From Bacillota bacterium (GTDB lineage: Bacteria; Bacillota; Clostridia; Oscillospirales; Acutalibacteraceae), in the NCBI GenBank assembly GCA_023458755.1, contig JAEWYE010000050.1:1-64000 (forward strand): a stretch of 64,000 bases of DNA, in the 5' to 3' direction. The notes under the pieces were generated by a model, which saw only the letters and a list, made by a program, of their open reading frames with translations, was not told the DNA's origin and searched no databases. Shown one piece after another: positions 24,869-31,768 of this stretch; the stretch's first letter is position 1; each line of letters starts with the position of its first letter. The position numbers and the translations under genes are program-made.

Positions 24869-26284
24869 TTATGAAAGAGAGAGGAATTGTTTGAGCACAG
24901 CACTGGTTTCCTGCGCGGCCTTCAAAGTCGGCATTTCGCAGAAGATACGCAAAAGAGGTTCCGTGCCGGAAAAACGTGCAATAATCCAGCCTTTGTTTTT
25001 AAAATAGACCTTGCAGCCATCCATATAAGAAACTTTTTCAATTTCTTCCTTGAATTCGGGCAGCAGTTTATCCACAAGCAAGAGGTTTGTAATTTTTTCT
25101 TTGTTCTCACCGGAAAACCGGAAGTCGGACTCATCCATTTCATAAGTTCCGTAGCGATCCGTAATTTCCTGATAAATTTCCGACAGTTTCCGTCCGGTGG
25201 TAGCAATCATTTCGACAAGCAGTGCAGCCGCATAAACACCGTCTTTTCCCTGAATGTGACCGCGAACGGTAAGCCCTCCGGAAGATTCTCCGCCGATAAT
25301 CGCGTTTGTTTCCACCATTTTGGAAGAAATATATTTAAAACCGACCGGAACCTCATAACAGATTTCACCGAAATCTTCGGCAATGCAGTCCAGCAGATGC
25401 GTGGTCGCAATATTGCGCACCGCCGCGCCGTGCCATCCCTTAAACTTCATCAGATAGTAATAAAGCAGTACCAAAATCTTGTTGGGATGCAGGAACTCCG
25501 CTTTATCGTCGATTACGCCGAGGCGGTCTGCGTCTCCGTCGGTCGCAATACCGATATCGCAATGCTTCTCCTCCACATAATTAATCAGTCCGGACAGCGT
25601 TTTGTAGTTTGGAGCGGGAAGTCTGCCGCCGAACAGCGCGTCATGCCGTTCGTGGATGACGTCGACATCACAGCGGGCGGTCAGGAAAATGGTTTGCAGC
25701 GCTGTCTTGCTCACACCGTACATCGGGTCAAGCACAATTTTTAAATTGCGGCTGCGAATAGCATCCATGTTGATGGAACGGATAATACTGTCAATGTATT
25801 GATTCATCGGGTCCACAATCTGAATGTATCCGGCTTTTATACCTTCTTCAAAAGGCATCACCTTGATTTCAGACGGATCGATATCCTTTATGTATTGCTC
25901 CAGCTCGTTCGTCAGCACCTCATCCGCATCGCGGCCGTCCTTCATAAAGACTTTGATTCCGTTATAAATTGCGGGATTGTGGCTGGCAGTCACCGCCATG
26001 CCGTAAGGCAGGTCAAAATATTTCACAGAAAACATGATGAGCGGGGTAGGCGCTTCACGGTTGATAAAGCGGCACAGAATATTTTCACCCGCCATTACCT
26101 CTGCCGCCCACCTTGCGGCTTCCGTAGAAAGAAAGCGGCGGTCATAGCCGATTACGAATCCGTTTGTACAGCTGTTGCTTTCTTTCATCTTTTTTGCGAT
26201 TGCGGTTGTCAGAAGCTGCACATTTGCTTTGGTGAAATCATCGCCGATTACCGCTCTCCAACCACCGGTTCCAAATTTTATCAT
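24869..26284 (-). CDS. Phosphoglucomutase/phosphomannomutase-family phosphohexomutase
   Basis: 471 residues. Moves phosphate between C1 and C6 of a hexose or N-acetylhexosamine. Starts MIKFGTGGWRAVIGDDF, as usual for this subfamily. Catalytic Ser101 is in VTASHNP, the Mg site is DGDADR, the sugar loop is GGESSGG and the phosphate loop is RFSGTEP. Upstream reading-frame extension (51 codons) is ignored. It follows the GH94 phosphorylase by 55 bp. In that context it probably turns the released sugar 1-phosphate (GlcNAc 1-phosphate or glucose 1-phosphate) into the 6-phosphate. Specificity is not decided by sequence. Confidence 0.88.
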   Translation of the reverse strand: MIKFGTGGWRAVIGDDFTKANVQLLTTAIAKKMKESNSCTNGFVIGYDRRFLSTEAARWAAEVMAGENILCRFINREAPTPLIMFSVKYFDLPYGMAVTASHNPAIYNGIKVFMKDGRDADEVLTNELEQYIKDIDPSEIKVMPFEEGIKAGYIQIVDPMNQYIDSIIRSINMDAIRSRNLKIVLDPMYGVSKTALQTIFLTARCDVDVIHERHDALFGGRLPAPNYKTLSGLINYVEEKHCDIGIATDGDADRLGVIDDKAEFLHPNKILVLLYYYLMKFKGWHGAAVRNIATTHLLDCIAEDFGEICYEVPVGFKYISSKMVETNAIIGGESSGGLTVRGHIQGKDGVYAAALLVEMIATTGRKLSEIYQEITDRYGTYEMDESDFRFSGENKEKITNLLLVDKLLPEFKEEIEKVSYMDGCKVYFKNKGWIIARFSGTEPLLRIFCEMPTLKAAQETSAVLKQFLSLS

Positions 26285-26339
26285 AATTACACCACACTTT
26301 TCTCCGTGCACAATATTCGCTTTGCACGGGAAGCGGATT

Positions 26340-28736
26340 TTATCCCATTTCAACCGTGACTTCATGCCGGGTGCCTGCCTCCTGAACCGGTATTCCGCCG
26401 GAAACCGGCTGACCGTCCATCTCCATTTTCTGCACACCTTTGCACACCCCGTGCGGGTTCGTCACATGGATATGGTAAGTTGAGCCGCGCCAAACGCGGG
26501 TAACATCAAATTCCGGCCAATCCTTCGGAATGCACGGGTCAACAAGCAGACGGTCAAAATCCGGACGGATGCCGAGAAGATATCTGGTCGCGGCAAAGTA
26601 CGCCCAGCCGCCGGAGCCTGTCATAAACGGATGCCGTGCCCGCCCGAAAGCGGTATGGTCTTTTCCCATAACAAATTGGCAGTATGCGTAAGGCTCTGCC
26701 TGACGGATTTCAATTTCATCGTTTTGATTATAGGGAAGCAGGGCATTATAGAACTTCATGGCTCTGTCCCCGCGCCCAAGCTTTGCTTCCGCGCACCATG
26801 CCCATGGGTTGGGATGGCTGAAAATAGAGCCGTTTTCCTTTACACCCGGATAAACACGCGTGACAAAACCGATTTCATCGTCGCATTCCGTGTAGGACGG
26901 TGCATTCAGCATCAATCCGTATTGTGTATAGAGATAGCGGTCCACCGAGTCCATTGCCTTTTCCGCCTGCTCTGTGTCGGCCACACCGGAAAAAACCGCC
27001 CAGGTATTGGACTCCATATGTACTTTGCCTTCTTTGTCCGCATGCGTGCCGATTTTTCTGCCGCTGGCGGTAATTCCGCGAATGTACCAGTCACCGTCCC
27101 AAAGGTTTTCATTGCATGCTCTCTTGACTTTTGCGGCCATTGCCTCATATTTTTCCGTTTCCGCAGTTTTGCCCGCAAACTGCGACAATTCCAAAAGATG
27201 ACGGATTGCCCAGTAATGCAGGAACGAAACCATGGCGCTTTCTCCGCCGCCTAAATTCAGGCAGTCGTTCCAGTCCGCGCGCAGACCTTTGCAGATACCG
27301 GTAGCACCTACCTGTTTATCGGAAAAATCCAAAATTCGCATCATGTGCTGATAGACAGTACCTTCACCGCCATCCGCATAGGTGACCGTTTCATCCAAAA
27401 GGGAGATTTCTCCCGTTTCCTTGATGTACTCGGTAATCGCGGCAATCAGCCAAAGAGCGTCATCCGAACAGGCATCCTTAATGCCGTGTATCATCTCAGC
27501 ACGGGTCGGAGTCGGAATGACCGTCGGGGATTTAAAGCTTTGCTGTTTGTCACGCAGTGCCGGATCAAACCATTCCGGCTGAAAAAGATGCAGTCCGTAA
27601 CCTTCCTGTGTCAATCCGCGCAAAAGTTCAATAATTCGCTGTCTGCACTTTTCCGGATTGGAATGCGGAATCGTCATAGCATCCTGTGAGGTATCGCGGA
27701 AGCCAAGGCCCGTTCTCCCGCCTACTTCAATAAACGAAGCAAATCGGGAAAACATTATGTTTACTTCGGACTGATACAAATTCCAGATATTCAGCGAAGT
27801 GTTCATGCCCGGATTCGGTGTATGAACCTGTAATTTTTCGAGTTTGTTCTCCCAGAAATTTGCAAGTTCAGCAAATGCTTTATCAACGTTTGCCGGATCG
27901 GAATATTTTTCTCTGACCGGAAAAGCTGCTTCACGCTTGCCCTCGCCCAGCAAAAGTGCGAAACGGGTTTCTTCCCCGGGTTGCAAAACGAACCTCTTCT
28001 GCAATACAGCGCAGTGGTTTCCGGTCTTTTCAAAACTTCCGGAGCACTTACCTGTTTCCACCGCAACGGGGTTGCTTTCGTCCCGATATGTACCCAAAAA
28101 GCTGTCGCGCAGGCAGTCGAAGCCATCGGGTTCAAAGCTGGAGGTGAACCATTGATAGCCCAACTCCTCATAATAGAGATCATTCTCAATGATACCGTCG
28201 GCATAGCTGGAACCGGATGCATACAGACTCATTTGAAAATTCTGATTGTCCATATCAATCTGATGGAACGAAAATTCCAGGTAGGAATAGACGCTGATGT
28301 GACGGGGGGTATCTCCCATATTTTTCATTAGAACGTCCCACAGCTCAACCGGCTCGTTCAGGGGAATAAATACTGTTTGCCGCGCGGAAATATTCTGGTA
28401 CTCACAGCTGTATTTGGAATACGACAAGCCGTGTCTGCACTCATATTTTGCTTTCGTCAAATCTTTGCCAACCGGCTGCCAGGAGATACTCCAATATTCT
28501 CCGGTATCATCGTCGCGCAGGTACACGTAATGCCCGGGACGGTCGATCGGCGCGTTCGGGCGGAACCTTGTAATGCGGTGGTATTGCGGTGATTTGTAGA
28601 AAACATAGCCGCCCGCGGTCTGACTTAATACTGCGCACATATCATTCACGCCGATATAATTCGTCCACGGAACCGGCGTATTTACATGATCAATTACATA
28701 TTCTTTATTTTTGTCATCAAAATAGCCATATTTCAT
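26340..28736 (-). CDS. GH94 phosphorylase, N,N'-diacetylchitobiose phosphorylase-like
   Basis: 798 residues. Inverting phosphorylase that splits a beta-linked disaccharide with phosphate. N-terminal beta-sandwich (MKYGYFDDKNKEYVI, FRPNAPIDRPGHYVYLRDDD), then the (alpha/alpha)6 barrel with FSRFASFIEVGGRTGLGFRD and the general acid Asp491 in LRADWNDCLNLGGGES. Length and long matching stretches resemble chitobiose phosphorylase of Vibrio as I recall it, more than cellobiose phosphorylase. The neighbourhood of nagB and a mutase agrees. Cytoplasmic, first gene of a unit with the mutase. AAAGGAGC precedes the ATG by 10 bases. Cellobiose remains an alternative substrate. Confidence 0.82.
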   Translation of the reverse strand: MKYGYFDDKNKEYVIDHVNTPVPWTNYIGVNDMCAVLSQTAGGYVFYKSPQYHRITRFRPNAPIDRPGHYVYLRDDDTGEYWSISWQPVGKDLTKAKYECRHGLSYSKYSCEYQNISARQTVFIPLNEPVELWDVLMKNMGDTPRHISVYSYLEFSFHQIDMDNQNFQMSLYASGSSYADGIIENDLYYEELGYQWFTSSFEPDGFDCLRDSFLGTYRDESNPVAVETGKCSGSFEKTGNHCAVLQKRFVLQPGEETRFALLLGEGKREAAFPVREKYSDPANVDKAFAELANFWENKLEKLQVHTPNPGMNTSLNIWNLYQSEVNIMFSRFASFIEVGGRTGLGFRDTSQDAMTIPHSNPEKCRQRIIELLRGLTQEGYGLHLFQPEWFDPALRDKQQSFKSPTVIPTPTRAEMIHGIKDACSDDALWLIAAITEYIKETGEISLLDETVTYADGGEGTVYQHMMRILDFSDKQVGATGICKGLRADWNDCLNLGGGESAMVSFLHYWAIRHLLELSQFAGKTAETEKYEAMAAKVKRACNENLWDGDWYIRGITASGRKIGTHADKEGKVHMESNTWAVFSGVADTEQAEKAMDSVDRYLYTQYGLMLNAPSYTECDDEIGFVTRVYPGVKENGSIFSHPNPWAWCAEAKLGRGDRAMKFYNALLPYNQNDEIEIRQAEPYAYCQFVMGKDHTAFGRARHPFMTGSGGWAYFAATRYLLGIRPDFDRLLVDPCIPKDWPEFDVTRVWRGSTYHIHVTNPHGVCKGVQKMEMDGQPVSGGIPVQEAGTRHEVTVEMG

Positions 28737-28931
28737 GCATGCAATGCTCCTTTGATTTTAATAAATGGATTCTTTTTTCCTTTTGCATTCATTATAGAAC
28801 ATTCCCAAAACTGAGAGAATAGCAGATATTGTACTTAATTGTATATTTTTGTGTAGCTTGCAGGGAGCGTGGTAATACGAATCTTCTTACCTATAACAAA
28901 CCATTGATTTCATATACGCTTTTCTCTGACT

Positions 28932-29040
28932 GGCGAACTTTCGCCCAAGCGGAGCGTAAAGGGTCGGCCTCGCCGCCAACCCCGCGCTTAGAGTGCGGGA
29001 GCACGCAACCGTATGAAAAGCCGGTAGGCGAAATAGAAAT
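28932..29040. other. GC-rich segment with several small hairpins, unexplained
   Basis: Within the AT-rich 28737-29091 gap, this ~110-base segment is GC-rich. It holds successive small stems: GGCGAA/TTCGCC (28932-28945), CCCGC/GCGGG (28981-28999) and ACCG/CGGT (near 29008-29025). There is no ribosome-binding site or credible reading frame. It could be a structured RNA or the decayed end of a mobile element; I recognise no family. The flanks carry nothing else I can name. Confidence 0.3.
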
Positions 29041-29091
29041 CCATCCAATACTATCGGCTATTTTATACATTTTCATTTCCAGACATTACAC

Positions 29092-29120
29092 TTGCAAAAA
29101 GGTTACAAATTTGTTACTAT
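29092..29120 (+). promoter_or_regulatory. Promoter of the 19-codon ORF
   Basis: TTGCAA (29092-29097), 17-bp spacer, TACTAT (29115-29120). It would start a transcript ~35 bases before the small ORF's ATG. Confidence 0.65.
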
Positions 29121-29161
29121 TTAGATGTCCTCGAGAGACAAATAAACAAGGAGGTCGCTGT

Positions 29162-29221
29162 ATGAATTGTCAAGAATTGCTTCAACTGCTACTCCAGTAT
29201 TTCAGCAAGTGCAGTAAATAA
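29162..29221 (+). CDS. 19-residue peptide MNCQELLQLLLQYFSKCSK
   Basis: Too short for routine gene calling, but it has every signal of a gene: a promoter at 29092-29120, AAGGAGG 7 bases before the ATG, and a terminator 28 bp after the stop. The peptide is amphipathic, with Leu/Phe/Tyr on one side and Gln/Lys on the other, and cysteines at 3 and 17 flanking the hydrophobic core. It has no signal peptide. It may be a membrane-active or signalling peptide, or a leader marking a small regulatory RNA. I know no family for it. The reading frame is open far upstream by chance, with no earlier ribosome-binding site. Confidence 0.5.
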   Translation: MNCQELLQLLLQYFSKCSK

Positions 29222-29248
29222 ACAAAATTAAAATAGAATACATAATGA

Positions 29249-29280
29249 AAAAAATCACCCACAATCGTGAGTGATTTTTT
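29249..29280. terminator. Bidirectional terminator
   Basis: AAAAATCACCCAC pairs with GTGAGTGATTTTT around AATC (one mismatch) and has T-runs on both strands. It ends the 19-codon unit (+) and the 29375 gene (-). Confidence 0.8.
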
Positions 29281-29374
29281 TCGTTTATTAATATAACAAA
29301 CAATTCGTTTCTTAAAGCAGAGCGTACACGCGGAGCGCGCAGCGACAGCTATAGAATGCTGCCAAAAAGCCATA

Positions 29375-29647
29375 TTAAAATCTTCTTGATTTACGATACA
29401 GTTCCACCAGTTCCCTGGCATTGAAAACCTGATATTTTTCAGCCAGTTCGATCATAGTTCCTTCTTTACCGAAATGTGACGCAAATTCACCCGTATCATC
29501 CGCCATAAAATTCAAAAATAATTTCATATCATTGTCGGTTGAATTCAATACAATCCGGTCCACCGTCTGTGTACTGAACCTGCCGTTGTTCGCATTGGAA
29601 TATCGAAATAATTGCTGCTTAAATTTCTCTTCCACATTGTCATCCAT
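29375..29647 (-). CDS. Small acidic cytoplasmic protein of unknown function
   Basis: 90 residues from MDDNVEEKFKQQLFRYSN, with GAGGTG 7 bases upstream. No signal peptide, TM or cysteine. Predicted mostly helical (NDMKLFLNFMADDTGEFASHFGKEGTMIELAEKYQVFNARELVELYRKS). Charged and soluble, like a small regulatory or adaptor protein. It is a single-gene unit with its own promoter/palindrome (29754-29799) and terminator. I do not recognise the family. Confidence 0.6.
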   Translation of the reverse strand: MDDNVEEKFKQQLFRYSNANNGRFSTQTVDRIVLNSTDNDMKLFLNFMADDTGEFASHFGKEGTMIELAEKYQVFNARELVELYRKSRRF

Positions 29648-29753
29648 TGCTCTCACCTCTGGCGTATAGAATGTCCTTGATTGGGTTCGATATGTTCAAA
29701 CAACTGCCGTTCTGCCTTTTCATTGAAAAGAAACGGAAATTGAACCGTCTTGC

Positions 29754-29799
29754 ATCTATTCAAATAGAATACCATTCTATTTGCAGAAATTCAATAGAT
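29754..29799. promoter_or_regulatory. Nested palindrome overlapping a minus-strand promoter
   Basis: Inner perfect dyad CAAATAGAAT-ACC-ATTCTATTTG (29761-29783) inside outer arms ATCTATT (29754-29760) and AATAGAT (29793-29799). On the minus strand TTGAAT, 17 bp, TATTCT can be read across it. This looks like a repressor operator on the promoter of the 29375 gene. The rest of 29648-29868 shows nothing. Confidence 0.5.
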
Positions 29800-29868
29800 T
29801 TTGAGAACCGTTTTCACAATTCACTGCCACCCACCTCTGCATGCGTTTTGCTCACCAGACGCGAGCAG

Positions 29869-29917
29869 AAAAAAATCAGTACTGGAATCGAAAATGGATT
29901 CCAGTACTGATTTTTTT
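29869..29917. terminator. Terminator of pgmB (21-bp perfect stem)
   Basis: A run of seven A followed by TCAGTACTGGAATC pairs without mismatch with GATTCCAGTACTGA followed by seven T; loop of seven bases. Located 25 bp after the pgmB stop on the minus strand and usable in both directions. Confidence 0.85.
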
Positions 29918-29942
29918 CGTATGAGGCGCTCTTGGTACAATC

Positions 29943-30596
29943 TTAGTGTGCCTGTTTAATTACGGCTTGGATATCGAATCCATCCAGTGACTTGGCATGG
30001 AACTCTGCCTGCTGATTGTTATAGGCAGAACCGACTGCAAGAGCGTACATTCCTCCGGCCTTCGCCGCCTGAATTCCGGAATCGGAATCTTCCACAACCA
30101 AACAGTCAGACGGATTCACCTTTAGCTTTTGGGCCGCAATAAGAAAAACCTGCGGGTCCGGTTTTGATTTTGTAATGTCAAGACCGCAGCTTACCTGATC
30201 GATATAAGCATCCAGCCCGGTGCGGCACAGAATTTCGGGTGTATTCTTGCTTGCGGAACCGATGCCGATTGCTATTCCGTTCTGCTTTAAGGTATGAATG
30301 ACCGTCAAAACGCCCGGAAGCACATCACCCGGAGTTAAATCCTGAATCAAAGAAATATAGTATTCATTTTTTCGCCGCGCCAGTTCTTCCTTTTCTTGTT
30401 CACTGTATGCGCGGTCTGCCTTTTCTAAAAGGATATCAAGGGAAGCCATGCGGCTTACACCCCTTTGGCGCAGATTGTCTTCTTCGGTAAAATTGTTTAT
30501 ATTGATTTCTTCCGCTATTTTTTTCCATGCCATAAAATGCATCATGTCGGTTGAAACCAATACTCCGTCGAGATCAAAAATAACAGCTTTTATCAT
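29943..30596 (-). CDS. pgmB: Beta-phosphoglucomutase (HAD superfamily)
   Basis: 217 residues. Converts beta-glucose 1-phosphate to glucose 6-phosphate. The HAD nucleophile Asp8 and acid/base Asp10 are in FDLDGVLVSTD; cap-domain LRQRGVSRMASLDILL carries the beta-PGM substrate loop; later GIGSASKN, KSKPDPQVF and VVEDSDSGIQAAKAGG complete the fold. Start at MIKAVIF; the longer frame starts inside the leader. Beta-glucose 1-phosphate is exactly what GH65 phosphorylases release, and two are encoded at 31769-36227. It is divergent from the LacI gene and shares with it an intergenic region holding the TTTAACGTTAAA operator. Confidence 0.92.
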   Translation of the reverse strand: MIKAVIFDLDGVLVSTDMMHFMAWKKIAEEININNFTEEDNLRQRGVSRMASLDILLEKADRAYSEQEKEELARRKNEYYISLIQDLTPGDVLPGVLTVIHTLKQNGIAIGIGSASKNTPEILCRTGLDAYIDQVSCGLDITKSKPDPQVFLIAAQKLKVNPSDCLVVEDSDSGIQAAKAGGMYALAVGSAYNNQQAEFHAKSLDGFDIQAVIKQAH

Positions 30597-30638
30597 GACG
30601 AAATCTTTCTCCCTAAAAAATTTTTCTTTATGAAATTG

Positions 30639-30694
30639 TTTAAAATCCTGTAAAAACATGGTATAATATAAGGAATATTAAGTTTAACGTTAAA
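30639..30694 (+). promoter_or_regulatory. Promoter and LacI-type operator of the 30716 regulator
   Basis: TTTAAA (30639-30644), 17 bp, TATAAT (30662-30667), then the perfect 12-bp palindrome TTTAACGTTAAA at 30683-30694 just past the start point, a position suited to autorepression. It also lies upstream of divergent pgmB. Confidence 0.75.
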
Positions 30695-30715
30695 TATGAT
30701 TTTAGAGGTATTTAC

Positions 30716-31729
30716 ATGACTACGATTAAAGATATTGCAAGAGAGGCCGGGGTCAGCTTTACTACAGTATCCAACGTGATACACGGCAAAACAAATCGTG
30801 TTTCCCCACAAACAATCGAAACCATTAATAAAATCATTCAGCGCAGCGGATACGTTCCGAACATGTCCGCACGTTCCCTTGTCAATAATGCCTCAAAAGT
30901 GGTCGGCTATATCAATCATATTGTTCCGGAAAAAGACGGAGGCTTCGTCGCTGACCCTTTTCACTCCGCGTTTATCGGGTCAGTGGAAGAAGTACTGCGG
31001 GAAAACGGGTATTATTTGATGCTGCGAACCGTCAACGACAGCGATGAGCTGATTGCTTTTTTACACAACTGGAATCTGGACGGACTGTTCTTTACCGGAC
31101 TGTTTGAAGATTCTTTCTTCAAAACCCTGAAAGAGACGGATGTTCCGGTTGTGCTGATTGATAGTTATGTCAAGCAGAAAAATATTCAAAACGTTGGTCT
31201 GGAGGATTACCAAGGCGGCTACATGGCCACAAAATATCTGCTGGAAAACGGACACCGGAATATTGTTTTTGCTTCCCCGCACATCCGGTTCCGCGGCGTT
31301 GTGGAAGCCCGTCTGAGAGGTTACCGCCAAGCGCTCTCGGAATACGGTGTTCCGTTCCGTAAGGATTATATCTTCGAGCGGGAATTTGACGTGTCAAACG
31401 GAATTGCGCTCGGTAAACAAATTGCAGAAAAAGAAGGCGTTACCGCGATATTTGCCACCGCCGACATACTCGCAGCCGGCATTATTGCGGGTCTTCATGA
31501 ATGCGGAAAGCGAATTCCGGAGGATATCTCCGTTATTGGCTTCGATGATATCAACATCTGCCGCCTGATTACACCCACACTTACTACGATCCATCAGGAC
31601 CCCGCCGAAAAAGGCAGGGTTGCCGTTGATTTTATGATGAAGCGGCTGCGGAATGAACCCATTGAAAAAAATGAAATCATACTCCCGGTTCGGCTCGTAG
31701 AAAGAAACAGTGTGAGAAAGATTGAGTAA
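30716..31729 (+). CDS. LacI-family transcriptional regulator (first copy)
   Basis: 337 residues. N-terminal HTH TTIKDIAREAGVSFTTVSNVI and hinge helix YVPNMSARSLV, then the periplasmic-binding-like effector domain (residues ~62-335: VPVVLIDSYV, DYQGGYMATKYLLENGHRNI, ISVIGFDDINICRLITPTLTTIHQDP). Represses until a sugar or sugar phosphate binds. It is a clear paralogue of the regulator at 42529, sharing the NMSARSLV hinge and the GLEDY-GGY-ATK block. Likely targets are the four TTTAACGTTAAA-like sites in this region. Confidence 0.93.
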   Translation: MTTIKDIAREAGVSFTTVSNVIHGKTNRVSPQTIETINKIIQRSGYVPNMSARSLVNNASKVVGYINHIVPEKDGGFVADPFHSAFIGSVEEVLRENGYYLMLRTVNDSDELIAFLHNWNLDGLFFTGLFEDSFFKTLKETDVPVVLIDSYVKQKNIQNVGLEDYQGGYMATKYLLENGHRNIVFASPHIRFRGVVEARLRGYRQALSEYGVPFRKDYIFEREFDVSNGIALGKQIAEKEGVTAIFATADILAAGIIAGLHECGKRIPEDISVIGFDDINICRLITPTLTTIHQDPAEKGRVAVDFMMKRLRNEPIEKNEIILPVRLVERNSVRKIE

Positions 31730-31768
31730 AGGTGTTACCGCTCAAGGATTGTAAATAACAGGACTCGC

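Noticed and set aside
24887..25744. 285-codon plus-strand ORF
   Set aside because: Antisense shadow of the phosphohexomutase gene; no translation signals.
28829..29161. Upstream part of a 130-codon frame running into the 19-codon ORF
   Set aside because: Open by chance across the structured GC-rich segment; no ribosome-binding site, unprotein-like composition. Only the last 19 codons have start signals and a promoter directly ahead.
29647..29910. 87-codon plus-strand ORF
   Set aside because: Runs through a promoter palindrome and the pgmB terminator stem; no translation signals.
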